Assembly (NCBI GenBank): GCA_947650365.1
Contig: OX393553.1
Location: 65,971,611-66,035,610, forward strand
Direction of reading: 5' to 3'
DNA length: 64,000 bases
Source: Chamaelirium japonicum
Lineage: Eukaryota > Streptophyta > Magnoliopsida > Liliales > Melanthiaceae
Shown here piece after piece: positions 21,740 to 32,530 of the stretch. Position numbers and translations under genes: made by a program. The notes beneath the pieces are model-generated. The model saw only the letters and a program-made list of their open reading frames with translations, did no database searches and was not told the origin of the DNA. Numbering within the stretch: the first letter of the stretch is position 1; each line of letters opens with the position of its first letter.

Positions 21740-22135
21740 CCTTCCTCCGGTCTCGCCCCGCTCCCTCCGGCCTACCACAGCACCACCCTCCCTCCCTCTG
21801 GCCTCCCGCAGCACCCCCTCCTCCCCCCCGGTATCCCGCGGTGCCCCCTCCTCCTCCCAGGTCTCCCGCAGCCCCGCCTCCTCCCCCCCAGGCCTCCCGC
21901 AGCCCACCCCTGCCCCTTCCGGTCTCCCGCAGCCCCCCTCCGCTACCCCCTGCAGCCCCTCCGCCCTCTCCGCCACCCCTCCAGATCATCCTTAGGCCCC
22001 CCCTTCCCCTTCCGGCCTCCCGCAGGCCCCCCTTCTCCCCCCTAGGCCTCCTGCAACCCCCTCCGCCACCCCCTGCAGCCCCTTCACCCCCTCCGCAACC
22101 CCTGCAGCCCCTCCCCGCCACCTCCTTCTCCCCCG
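21740..22135 (+). repeat. C-rich low-complexity leader
   Basis: Irregular repeats of CTCCCGCAGCCCC-type units in front of gag. Open frames here encode Pro/Ser-rich strings and are judged non-genic. The complementary strand is strongly G-rich. The derivative at 9569-12125 carries a similar leader. Confidence 0.6.
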
Positions 22136-22209
22136 ATAGCCCCTTTCCCGGCCTTTTCCCATTCCTCGCACCCCGTTTCCCTTGAGATTTATCCATAGCG
22201 TCTCCTATC

Positions 22210-23937
22210 GTGCCGTCCGTCGTCGCGATCTCTCCACCACTAAAGGTGGTCACCTTTCTGTTGTCTTCGGCCAGTGACTGGCCTGATTGGCCGTTCACCG
22301 TCAAGATCGTGCTCTCCAGTTGTGATCTTTGGAGTCACATCACTGGTGATGATCCTCCTCCAGCTGCCTTCTCCGGCTCCTCCTCTGTTACCAATAGCCC
22401 CACCGACAGCGCCGCATCCTCTGCTACGGCTGTTACCGCCATGACTACTACCACAGCAGCCACAGCTGCTGCCCTTACATGGTGTCGCCACGACCAGGCC
22501 ATCTGGGCCTATCTTCTGGACTTCGTTGCTCGTCCGCTCCTTGCTCCCATCGGCCGCCTTCCTACAGCGCGCGCAATGTAGGAGTATCTCTGGGACCGGT
22601 TTCTCCCGCGCGGCGGTGCACACCGGCATCAGCTTATCTGTGACTCGCAGACTGCCCGTCAAAGGGAGCGTACAATCCAGGACTTCTTCAGTCTGATGAG
22701 TACCTACTGGCATGAGCTGGACTCCCTGATCCCGGAGCGGTATGCTTGCCCACGCTCTAGGAATTTCCAGCGCTACCTTAATGAGGGCCACCTGCACCAG
22801 TTCCTGGCAGCGCTTCGGCTGGACTTTGCTCTCATCGCTGCTCAGCTTCTGCACCGTGAGCCACTCCCTCGGCTAGAGGATGCCCTGCTCGCCTTGGTCG
22901 ATGAGAAGACTCGCCTTTAGACTCAGGGTACTCGTCCTCCTCCACCTGTCCCTGGCTCAAACAGCGTCATGGCGGCCGGGTTCTCTGATGAGCCTATATT
23001 CTGTCACTACTGCAAGGAGTCCGGACACATGAAGCGTGAATGTCCCATACGTCCTCCACGCAACCCCCGCTGGGGTCCAGATGAGAGAGCATCACGCTGG
23101 GCTCCTACTTCCTGGGACGATCGATGCGACGGTCGAGGTGGAAGGAGTCGTGGATGTGGTCAGTCCTCCTTCAGCCACTTCGGTAGCGCTGCTACTTCAG
23201 TAGAGACTCCAGAGCCCATTGTTGCTACTACTGCACCGTCTCCACCTAAGCCGGATCGTCTCCAGCGACTTAAGGAGCTCCTACTTCGTCACATCTCCTC
23301 CACCAGCTCTTCGCCTGCTACAGGCTTGACTGCCTCCTCTGGTACTGCTGCCCCTTGGATTTTTGATTCAGGTGCTTCCTATCATCTCACATATGACTCC
23401 ATTGTGCTCACCGCCTATACTCCTGCTCCTGTCCACATGGAGGTTCGCACTGCGAATGGTACTTTTGTACCTATTCCGCAGTGTGGATCCATCACTCCTA
23501 CCTCAGAGTACACTGGTCGCCTGACCCTATCCCATGTTTATTATGCTCCTCCTCTTAATATTAATCTGATCTCTATTAGTTCTCTCTGTGATTCTGGACT
23601 CACTGTCACCTTTACCTCCTTTGCTTGTGTTGTGCAAGATTCGCGAACGGGATGGAGGATTGGGCTGGGCCGTAGGACGGGAGGACTTTACCAGCTGGAT
23701 CATCTTCATGTTTCACCTGCTTCTGTTGAGTCAGTTATGTCAGTCACCTGTGATGCCGACTTGTGGCACAGAAGGTTAGGTCATTTATCCAGTGATCGAC
23801 TCAAAAGCGTTTTCCGTTCGGGCCTTTGGGTCGTGTGTCCTCTCCCCTCTCTGTCTGTACGGGCTGCAGATTGGCAAAGCATTTGGCTCTACCATTTTCG
23901 GCTAGTGCTTCCAAATCTGTTGCTCCTTTTGATTTAG
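22210..23937 (+). pseudogene. Copia gag, protease and integrase N-terminus
   Basis: Gag runs from 22210. It has a stop at 22579 and another at 22918, and contains a UBN2-type core and the CCHC knuckle CHYCKESGHMKREC (about 23002). The aspartic protease motif F-D-S-G-A-S lies at about 23362. The integrase pre-domain has L-W-H-R-R-L-G-H-L-S at about 23762. A frameshift near 23830 moves the frame before the zinc-finger cysteines C-x2-C. Gag packages RNA and the protease matures the polyprotein; neither can be produced whole here. Confidence 0.88.
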
Positions 23938-24640
23938 TGTATTCTGACATTTGGGACCCTGCTCCAGTTGCTTCTTTTACTGGTTTTTTATATTATATCA
24001 GTTTTATAGATGATTACTCTCGTTGCACCTAGGTTTATCTCATACGTCGCTGCTCCAAGATTCCTCATATTTATCAGACCTTCACTACTATACTTCACAC
24101 CCAGTTTGGTCGGCACATCAAGATTTCGGTCTGACTGTGCCCAGGAGTATCTCTCTTCCGAGATGCGTGAGATTCTTCAAACTCACGGCACTCTTCACTA
24201 ACAGTCATGCCCACACACCCATGAACAGAACAGAGTCGCCGAGCACAAACATCGTCATGTCCTTGAGACAGCGCATTCCTTCTGTCTGCTTCTATTCCGC
24301 ATTCCTACTGGGCCGAGGCTGTTCTGACCACCGCTCACCTCATCAATATCACTTCGTCCTCCACCCTTTCTGGTATTACCCCGTACGAGCGGCTTTACTC
24401 CACATCTCCTGACTACTCCCTACTTCGCACCTTTGGGTGTACGTGTTTCGTTCTCCTTCCTCCTCATGAGCGTACCAAACTCTCTGCTATGTCTGTTAGG
24501 TGTGTTTATCTGGGGCTCAGTCAGGAGCACAAGGGATATCGGTGCTACGATCCCCTGTCTCGCTAGATCCGTGTCTCTCGTCTCGTCTATTTTGTTGAAG
24601 ATGTCCCGTACTTTTCCACTGAGTCTCGAGATCTTCCCTT
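23830..24640 (+). pseudogene. Copia integrase core, broken
   Basis: Fragments in several frames give the zinc-finger end (C-T-G-C-R-L-A-K), the start of the catalytic core (D-L-V-Y-S-D-I-W, S-F-I-D-D-Y-S-R) and the later motifs around Y-E-R-L-Y and F-G-C-T-C-F. Stops and frameshifts occur every 50-200 bp. Integrase would insert the cDNA; this copy cannot be translated. Confidence 0.8.
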
Positions 24641-25142
24641 ACCTCCTACGTCACCCTGCGCACCTTCACAACCTCTCACCATCCCTGTTTTACCTCTGTA
24701 TCCTACTCCTGCACCATTGGTTGTGTCTTCTCCAGTTGGGTCTCCCCCACCCTCAGTACCTTCACCCTCAGCACCTCCACCTCCACCCTCCACATCTCCG
24801 CCCTCAGCGCCTCCACCCTTCCCTCCCATGTCTCCCTCGCCGCCTCCACCACCACCTGTTACTCGTGTCTATGTTCGTCACTCTGAAGCTCCTCCAGAGT
24901 CGGTTTATACTGGTACTCCCTCGCCTGTTGCTGCTGCTCCCTCTTCACCGGTCGTGGATCCTACTCATGTTCGGTGCTACCCGACGGCGCGAACATCACC
25001 CTCCTCACTGATGACTACTCTCCGGACATGTTTGACTACTCTGCCTTTACCTCTGACTCTTCTGACCCTCTGGCTACTCTGTCATTGCCTCCTATCTCCA
25101 TCTTATCAGGCTTTTCTTACTGCTCTTCACACCCACCGGGAG

Positions 25143-26662
25143 CCCCAGTCGTACCGTGAGGCAGCTTTACACCCAGAGTGGCGGCAGGCCATGTCTGTGG
25201 AGCTTGAGGCTTTTCAGCAGACCCAGACATCGGATTTGGTGCCTTGTTCCTCAGGCGTGGTGCCTATTAGCTACAAGTGGATATTCAAGGTCAAGACTCA
25301 ACCTGACGGATCCATTGAGCGGCACAAGGCCCGCCTCGTTGCTCGTGGCTTCTCCCAGGAGTATGGGATTGATTACGAGGAGACATTTGCTCTAGTTGCT
25401 CGGATGATTACTGTGTGCACCATCTTAGCTGTGGCAGCTGCTCGAGCGTGGCCTCTCCATCAGATGGATGTCACCAATGCGTTCCTTCACAGTGACCTCT
25501 CCGAAGGGGTATACATGGCTCCCCCTCCAGGCATTTCTGTTCCTCCAGGGCACGTTTGTTGTTTGCGTCGTGCTATCTACGGGCTCAAACAAGCATCTCG
25601 GGCATTGTTTGAGTGATTCCGCAGTGCAGTTCTGGCAGATGGGTTTGTTGAGAGACACTCTGACTTTGCTCTGTTCATTCGCTCCTCCAGTCAGGATATT
25701 GTTGTGCTGCTTTTGTATGTGGATGATAGGATCATCACCGGCGATGACAGTGCTACCATAGCTTCCCTCCAGCGTCATCTCCAGAATCAGTTCAAGATGA
25801 AGGATCTAGGCCCTCTCTGATACTTTCTTGGCCTTGAGATTGCTCGGTCAGCTCGAGGATTGTTGATCTCCCAGCAGAAGTATATCTCCGATATTTTTGC
25901 CGAAGCTGCTATTACTGATTCTCGTACTGCTGACACGCCTATGGAGCTCAACTTGAAACTCCTCTCTACAGATGGTGAGTCTCTCCAGGATATCTTTCGT
26001 TATCAGCGGCTGGTTGGGATGCTCGTTTATCTCACCATGACTAGGCCTGACATTGCCTATGCAGTTGGTATTATCAGCAAGTTCGTTCAGTCTCCTCGCT
26101 CGGTTCACTATGCAGCGGTCCTTCAGATTCTTCGGTATCTTCGTGGCACTGTCACTCGATCGCTGTTGTTTCCCTTCACATCTCCACTGGTTCTGTGTGC
26201 TTACTCCGATGCAGATTGAGATGGAGATGTTGCTACTCGCCGATCTACCACCAGCTACTGTGTGTTCCTTGGTGATTCCCTTATTTCTTGGCGCAGTAAG
26301 AAACAGGAGTCTGTTACACGCTCCAGCACTGAAGCCGAATACCGGGCTATAGCTTCCACCACTGCAGAGATTGTCTGGCTTCGAAGTCTCCTACTCGACT
26401 TGGGAGTCAGGATTTCTGGGACTACACCTTTATTCTGTGACAACCGGAGTGCCATTCAAATTGCTAGCAACTCGGTTTTTCATGAGCGGACCAAACACAT
26501 CGAGGTCGACTGTCATTATGTTCGACTTGAGTTTCTTGCAAACATCATCTCCTTGTCGTTCATTCCCTCGACGGAGCGACTACTGATTTTCTCACAAAGC
26601 CCCTGAAGATTGCTAGATTTCATCATTTTATAAGCAAACTCTCGGTACATGATCCACCGTGA
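25143..26662 (+). pseudogene. Copia reverse transcriptase-RNase H, broken by stops
   Basis: The RT runs W-I-F-K-V-K, then A-R-L-V-A-R-G-F-S-Q, then Q-M-D-V-T-N-A-F-L-H, then I-Y-G-L-K-Q-A, then the intact catalytic L-L-Y-V-D-D (about 25712). RNase H follows with Y-S-D-A-D and S-S-T-E-A-E-Y-R-A. In-frame TGA codons occur at 25614, 25818 and 26217, and a one-base loss near 26575 shifts the end. The stop at 26217 replaces the conserved Trp of D-A-D-W. The frame would end at TGA 26660, 13 bp before the 3' LTR. Confidence 0.9.
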
Positions 26663-26675
26663 GTTTGAGGGGGAG

Positions 26676-26814
26676 TGTTAATGTATATACCGGGTCGGGT
26701 TCTATGTACAGTCGAGTCGGGTTGTGTGTGTATACATGTACGTATATATTGGGCTTCAGTCCCTCAATGAGAACTATTTCATTCTCTCCAAACCCTAGCC
26801 GTCATCTCCTAACA
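26676..26814 (+). repeat. 3' LTR of the copia element
   Basis: 139 bp, TGTTAATG to TCTCCTAACA. Confidence 0.93.
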
Positions 26815-27266
26815 GACCCAAACCCAAAAGAAAATGTATTCATGATGCAGACAAACCGATCGATCGGCCATCAGGTCCTATCGGTCGGTTTGGCCCGAAC
26901 TAGAAAAAATCATTGTCGCGAGCAATTCCGATCGGTTTGTGAAAGAACCGATCAGTCTTCCAGTACGACCGTTTCATGTACAGCAAAACCGACCGATAGG
27001 ACCTATACATTTCATGTCATGCAAAACCTTCCGCAACAGTCGTACAAATATGGGTAAAAAGAGCGCATTTTGTAAGGGAGTATTTTGTTTCGGTGGCCGG
27101 GGAAACCGATGCATTTCACAAGCAAATCCAGCTTTGAGGAATTCCACATTAAGATTCTAGATAGTGTCCAATGAAAAATGTCTGATTTTGTGATTAACTT
27201 ATTCTAAATATTCAGCCAACAGAAAATAGCAGTTATGAAATTATGAAATTCCAAATAATTTAATTG
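26815..27266. other. Gene-free stretch with a 19-bp inverted repeat
   Basis: AGGTCCTATCGGTCGGTTT (26873-26891) and its exact reverse complement (26986-27004) are 94 bp apart. Related ACCGATC words recur between them. No coding region was supported. Confidence 0.55.
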
Positions 27267-27510
27267 TAAATTACACTTTGCCACCCTGAAGTTTGACTCA
27301 AAAACATTTAACCCCCCTATAGTTCAAAACTACATTTTACCCCCTTGTATTCAGTTTTGATCAGATAAAAATTACCAAATGAGGAAATCAAGTAGTTGAC
27401 AAAAGGGGATATTGTGCTAACATTTCAAACTTAGGGAGCGACTTGGAACAAAATAAAGTTTAGAGTTTTTCAGCAACAGCCTAAACTTCAGGGGGGCAAA
27501 GTGTAATTTA
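27267..27510. mobile_element. Long-TIR MITE (Mutator-like), copy 1
   Basis: Terminal inverted repeats of about 30-60 bp start TAAATTACACTTTGCC and end GGCAAAGTGTAATTTA. The element is 244 bp and non-coding. The class is inferred from TIR length. Confidence 0.75.
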
Positions 27511-27594
27511 CCCTTTACAATAAGAAACTTTTTCACTGGGTGCAATTGCCTCAAACAAAACTATGCTAAAGATAAAGAGAAAAAAAATCATAGA
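27511..27594. repeat. Spacer repeat between MITE copies 1 and 2
   Basis: Contains TTTACAATAAGAA, TTCACTGG and GCCTCAAACAAAA. Further copies lie at 27847-27930 and, split by the gypsy element, at about 15948-15982 with 21081-21120. Confidence 0.75.
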
Positions 27595-27846
27595 AAATTA
27601 CACTTTGCCCCCGTAAAGTTTAGCTCAAATACACTTAACCCCCCTAAAGTTAAGAAAAACTACGTTTTGCCCCCCTTCAATTCAGTTTGATCAAATAAAA
27701 ATTACCAAATGAGAAAATTAAATAGTTGACAATTGGGGGTATTGTGCTAACATTTCAAACTTTAGGGAGCAATTTGGAACAAAATAAACTATAGGGTGGT
27801 CAAGTGTTTTTTAGCTAAACTTCAGGGGGGGGCAAAGTGTAATTTA
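27595..27846. mobile_element. Long-TIR MITE, copy 2
   Basis: 252 bp with the same termini as copy 1, starting 328 bp after it. Confidence 0.75.
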
Positions 27847-27930
27847 CCCTTTTACAATAAGAAGCTCTTTCACTGGACAATTCCCTCAAACAAAATGATG
27901 ATAAAGATAAAAAGAAAAAAAAATCATAGA
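27847..27930. repeat. Spacer repeat between MITE copies 2 and 3
   Basis: A close copy of 27511-27594. Confidence 0.75.
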
Positions 27931-28180
27931 AAATTACAGTTTGCCCCCCTGAAGTTTAGCTCAAAAACACTTAACACCCCTATAGTTAAAAAAAACTACA
28001 TTTTGCCCCCTTCAATTCAGTTTTGATCAGATAAAAATTATCAAATGAGGAAATCAAGTAGTTGACAAAAGGGGGTGTTGTGCTAACATTTCAAACTTTA
28101 GGCAGCGACTTGTAACAGATTAAACTACAGGGGGGGTTAAGTGCTTTTGAGCTAAACTTCAGGGGGGGCAAAGTGTAATT
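27931..28180. mobile_element. Long-TIR MITE, copy 3
   Basis: 250 bp with the same termini. It begins 336 bp after copy 2, so MITE plus spacer were amplified in tandem. Confidence 0.75.
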
Positions 28181-28496
28181 CACCCATAACTTAACTGAGA
28201 TAACTAAGTATGGATTGGAGAAGTGGGACGGAGCAAAGGACATATACTTGGGTCCTTGAAGAGTTTGCAGCAGCACATCTGAGCCGGGTGGTGCATGGTT
28301 TGTCCCTCCGACCAGTTGTCGACCCGAATGGAGGGGAGGAAGGGCGGAGAGGGTGCCCATGGACGAGGGCCAGTTGCAGGTGAAGAAGCGCCATGGCAGT
28401 GGAGAGCTGCCCTCGTCACTACAGAACTATCCCCCACCTCAACCGTTCAAATATTTTATCTCTCTTGCCAAAAAGTTTTTTTTTTGGGTTAATTAT
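28181..28496. other. GC-richer stretch without a supported gene
   Basis: Short frames exist on both strands but none shows a recognisable domain or splice context. Confidence 0.35.
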
Positions 28497-28690
28497 AGGG
28501 GTGCAACTTGGGTCGGGTAAACCCGAGAACCGAACCAACCCGAACTAAATGGGTCGGGTTGGTTCGGGTATGTTTAAATTTCGGGTTGGTTCGGTTCCAA
28601 TATATCTTGACCCGACTAAATTGGGTCGGTTTTGGGTTAAGGCTCGGGTAAACCCGAACCAACCCGACCCGGATTCTTATACTAGGGGTG
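28497..28690. repeat. GGGTCGGGTT-type degenerate repeat
   Basis: Runs of GGGTCGGGTT and its complement AACCCGACCC alternate, starting from AGGGGTGCAACTTGGG. Similar blocks are at 52130-52310 and 57575-57785. This kind of sequence is common in plant genomes. No clear termini were seen. Confidence 0.5.
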
Positions 28691-28919
28691 CAACTCGGCC
28701 ATTAGTTTAAACTAAGCCATTAGCTTACATCGGACCCATTGCACCCCATGGCCCTAGTCCTAAATCCCTCCACGGGTATTTATTTAAGCTAAATGATACA
28801 AGTTGTTAGGATATTTATTAGCTAAAGTCCCTCCCGAATGGCACGTTTGTACAACAAGTCCTTAACCAAAAATATTGACTTTTTTTACTCTTTAAATTAC
28901 AAAATTGCCCCTCCAGCAA

Positions 28920-29465
28920 GAGTATCCATTCGTTTCTAGTAAGAATATCCATTCATCTTTGGCATGAGTATCCATTCGCCGATTAACACTATACATGTAG
29001 CGATTGCTACATTGATTTTACTTTAGCTACTACAGCAAAAACATTGTAGCAAGAGTATACATTCATCTCCAGAAAGAGTATCCACTCGTCATCACCAAGA
29101 GTATCTATTCATTGGGTGACACTGTGCATGTTGCGGTTGCTACAGTGATTTCACTGTAGCAAGAGTATCCATTCGTCTTCAGAAAGAGTATCCATTTGGC
29201 TAATTGATACTCTTACTACAGTGAAATCATTGTACCAGCTCTAGTGAAATCATTGTAGCAGCTATAGTGAAATCAATGTAACAACAGACAATTCACTAAA
29301 TTGATACTCTTACCAAATTGAATTGATACTCTTGCTACAATAATTTCACTATAGCGGCTACAGTGAAATGACTATAACAGCTATAGTGAAATCACTGTAG
29401 CAACCGCTACATGCACAATGTCAACCAGTGAATGGATACTCTTTGTGTAGCATGTGAGGGGGTAA
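28920..29465. repeat. Fold-back repeat rich in GCTACAGTGA palindromes
   Basis: The 60-bp segment at about 29098-29160 and the reverse complement of about 29388-29450 match closely, so the block can fold back. Inside lie a perfect 26-bp palindrome (29137-29162) and many copies of GTAGCAAGAGTATCCATTC. No coding capacity. It may be a MITE relic. Confidence 0.65.
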
Positions 29466-29865
29466 ATAAGGACGAGAGACGTGCTATAGCACGCAATGTT
29501 CAGGAGGAACTCGGTGCAATATTGAAACATTACTTGTCCTTTAGCTAATATAGCGTCTCCTAAAAGGACTTAAAGCTAAGTCTCCCTTTTTTTTAACAAA
29601 ATTCAGTTGTTGCTAAAGTTTTCATTCGGTGGGTCCATATACAGCCCACGAAACACCAAAGACAACTCTAACTTGTATTTTTTGGGGGACTCGGTGAAAA
29701 CCCTAAAAGCTCTAGTCCCGACAATGTGTTCATTCAAGGTCAAACGCCATCCGAAAAGGCAATTTAATATTAAATCTTTGTTGATTTTTTCAACTCCTAT
29801 CAACTGACAAAGTTACCCCTTCTATTACCTCTCGTGTAGCATAGGATCAATAATGTTTGTATGGT
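29466..29865. other. Unassigned stretch between fold-back blocks
   Basis: No gene or RNA was supported. Overlapping frames on both strands at 29603-29807 arise by chance. Confidence 0.35.
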
Positions 29866-30085
29866 GATTGCTAAAATATCAATCAGTTGCTATCGTGATT
29901 TCACTGTAGCAGCTACAGTGAAATGTAGCAGCTATAGTGAAATCATTGTAGCAACTGAATTGATACTACATAACTGTTAATCTGATACAGTAAGCTAATA
30001 GAGTGTCAATTAAGTTGTTATAGACTTACAATGAAATCACTATAGCAACCGAATCGAAATCACTGTAGAGATCACTATATAGGAA
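29866..30085. repeat. Second block of GTAGCAGCTACAGTGAAATC repeats
   Basis: The same motif family as 28920-29465, including TTTCACTGTAGC next to GCTACAGTGAAA. Shorter and more degenerate. Confidence 0.55.
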
Positions 30086-30271
30086 CTATTACTGAATTTT
30101 TAATCTAACATACTGAGTTGAAACAAAAATAGCATTAAAAAATAGTCGGTTACGGAGGGAGTTAAGACTAAACAAACTTAAGTCATGGGTTTCCACAAAA
30201 AAAAAAAACCTAAGCCATGGGTTTATCAAACTACAAGGGTAGTTAAAAGGGCCTTAGGCTAAAAACCCTAA

Positions 30272-30552
30272 TTTTTTAATGGACCGATCAAGCGGTCAGA
30301 CAAGAGGGTGCTAGAGCATGGATTCAAAGACGTCCGAAGATTCAAACGGGGGAAGGGAGTATAACAGCTAGTTTTATTAAATTTCATAATCTCGTGAACA
30401 TGACATCAACAACCAAGATTTGCACGCACAAACAAGGCAGCAATGGCCTTGAGGGAAAGTTCGCTCTGTCCATACTAGGAGTCGAACAAGGAACCTCTCC
30501 AACAAGGAAGAGAAGAAACATCACTCGGACAAGAGCATGTTGGCACTCAAAC
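30272..30552 (-). repeat. SINE-like repeat, copy 1
   Basis: The repeat is shared, with similar length, by the sequence split around the Tat element (34902-35029 plus 51729-51890). Read on the minus strand it has a box A-like CTTGTCCGAGTGATG, a box B-like TTGTTCGACTCC about 40 bp later, and an end of CCATTAAAAAA. These fit a tRNA-derived SINE. No clear target duplication was found, so the class is provisional. Confidence 0.45.
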
Positions 30553-30559
30553 TTAAATT

Positions 30560-31095
30560 TGAAAAACATACATAGATGTTCATGTTTCATCCCTCCTCTT
30601 TTGCTATCGGCAACCCTCGCTCGTTTCCGCCGTCGTCGGTCATGTGCAGATCACCGCTCGCCTCCATCAGTGGCAACCTACCACTGTCATGCCCTCCTCT
30701 GCCCCCTACTCCTTCGTTTTCCTCCCCTTATTATATATCCTCCCCTTCTTCTTCCTCCTCTTTCCCGCCCCCCACTCCTAGAATCGCAACATTCAGACAT
30801 CTATCCTGAATGCACCTTCTGTGAATTCGGCCACCCTGGTAGCATGCGCAGAACATGCATTCGGCCTCCATGGCCAAATGCACAAAAGGTGCACTCTACC
30901 TGAAATGGGCAAGTGTTGTGATATCCAGGAGGAGGAGGATCTGAGTTGATTTAGAGAAGCGAGGACAGTGAATGTGCATGGTGAAGAAAATCCAAGGAGA
31001 GAAAAAATTGCATTATTGAGCCAAAATTCCAATGTGTATGCCCACTGACTAGATATGGAGCCTAATGTAATCAATCATGGCAACATTGAGGAGAA
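30560..31095. other. Unassigned, partly pyrimidine-rich stretch
   Basis: The C/T-rich part (30660-30790) gives Pro/Ser-rich frames without domains. No gene was supported. Confidence 0.35.
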
Positions 31096-31108
31096 AGATT
31101 GGTTTTTT

Positions 31109-32530
31109 TTTTTTGAGCAATTCATCTCCAAGTGGAAGAGGATGGGGTTAAGCCATACCCCAAGTTATTATATTAGAAAATAGATAAATAAAGGTCACGA
31201 AGGATAGAGCTTATCTCATTGGAGTGTTTCGGGGAGAGTCCGCTAGACCAGCTTCTAGCTAGAATTACAATGTTGTTCCACACCACCTCCGTTGAGAATT
31301 CCTTGGTAGAGAAAATTCTGGAGTTTCGCTCACGCCATAAGCCCCAACACGTGCATATAATCATAAAGTCCCAAGCTAGTCCAACTTCTACTTTGTATGA
31401 CTATCTCGCCACAAAGTCAATAGGGAACGGATGGCCCTTGATGGCTAACCGATGCTTCAACCTACTCCAGATACTCCTAGAGTAGGGGTAGTGCAGAAGC
31501 AAATGGTTAATGTCTTCTCTTCTAGAATTGCAGAGGGGATAAGATATTTTTGGAACATTCATATTATTCCTTCTTCGCAGGTTCACTATAGTGAGCAATC
31601 TCTCTTTAATGGCAAGCCACATGAAAATCCTTGTCTTGAGTGGGGCTGGTGACTTCCATAGATAATTCGCAATGGGACAGACGATTCTCTCGGAGTTAAA
31701 GAACCTGTAAAAAACCTGACCGAGAATACACCCGAAGAGTTTCATTTCCAGCTAGATGAATCCTTGCGATCGCAAATAGAGAAGGCCTCGAGGATCTGGT
31801 AGAGATCCAAAAGCTGGCCTTGAATGGAAGGGGGTACTGTTCTTCTGAATTTGATCGACCAAGTGAACTTTCCGTTTAAATAGTTGGTCTGAGAGTGGGC
31901 AGACACATTCTTTCCCAAAGCGAGATCATAAAGCTCTGCGAACAAAGTGGCGAGGCTAGGCTAGTGTCGCCTACCCACTGATCCGTCCATAATTTAATAT
32001 TCCAATCGTCACCTAGGATCAGCTGGGTACCAAACTTGTAGGGAGCACCCATCTTGGATATGCCCTTCCAGAAGGGGGAGATTTTCCCAAATCAACGACC
32101 TCTGGCTTGGAGAGGATTGAATATGTGGAAGTATCTATCCTTGATATTCTTCTGGATTAGTGGTCCCCTTGATCGTACTGTAGGCGCCACCACCATTTCC
32201 TGAGTAGTACTTTGTTGAAGTCCTTCAAACTAATGACGCCCAATCCCTCCTGGACTTTGGACTTGCACGTTATTCCCCAATTCGCTAGGTGGTAAGAACT
32301 AGATGAATAGTCCACTCCTCTCCAAAGGAATGAATTGCGAATGCCATCTATCTTCTTAATAGCTCAAATAGGTACAAAGTAGAAGGCGAGATAATAAGAA
32401 GGAATTGCAGAAAGAACAACATTAACAAGTGTGAGCCACCCCTCCATAGAAAGATGTCTTCCTTGCCAGCCAGCCATCTCTCGACTTTCTCCACCACCTT
32501 GTGCCAATCAGACCTCGAGAGTTGTTTAAT
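31109..32530 (-). pseudogene. 5'-truncated L1-type LINE, ORF2 C-terminal part
   Basis: Reading from 32530 down, the remnant gives the late RT/thumb region and then the zf-RVT module (L-W-K-S-P-A-P-L-K-T-R-I-F-M-W-L, C-N-S-R-R-E-D-I-N-H-L-L-L-H). It ends with W-R-E-R-N-S-R-I-F and an A-tail, seen as a T-run at about 31109-31120. Stops and frameshifts are frequent. It is related to, but clearly older than, the LINE at 3399-9276. The 5' part, including endonuclease and catalytic RT, is absent, as usual for incomplete reverse transcription. Confidence 0.85.

Larger units (their letters stand above)
21524..26814 (+). mobile_element. Full-length Ty1/copia element, mutated
   Basis: The very short LTRs (138 and 139 bp) run from TGTTAATGTATATA to CTAACA and are of the same family as 11984-12125. 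Flanks GACCA and GACCC form a 4/5 target duplication. Primer site, C-rich leader, gag, protease, integrase, RT and RNase H occur in copia order, with a polypurine tract GAGTTTGAGGGGGAG before the 3' LTR. Stops and frameshifts are spread over all domains, so it is not autonomous. It is the best full-length reference here for the deletion derivative at 9569-12125. Confidence 0.94.

Noticed and set aside
24433-25011. 192-codon frame with hydrophobic stretches in the copia integrase region
   Set aside because: It is an off-frame shadow of the broken polyprotein, whose true frames give integrase motifs.
27267-28180. Regular repeat-spacer pattern, considered as a CRISPR array
   Set aside because: The units are 250 bp with inverted ends and long spacers that are themselves repeated, in plant DNA. 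They are tandem MITEs.
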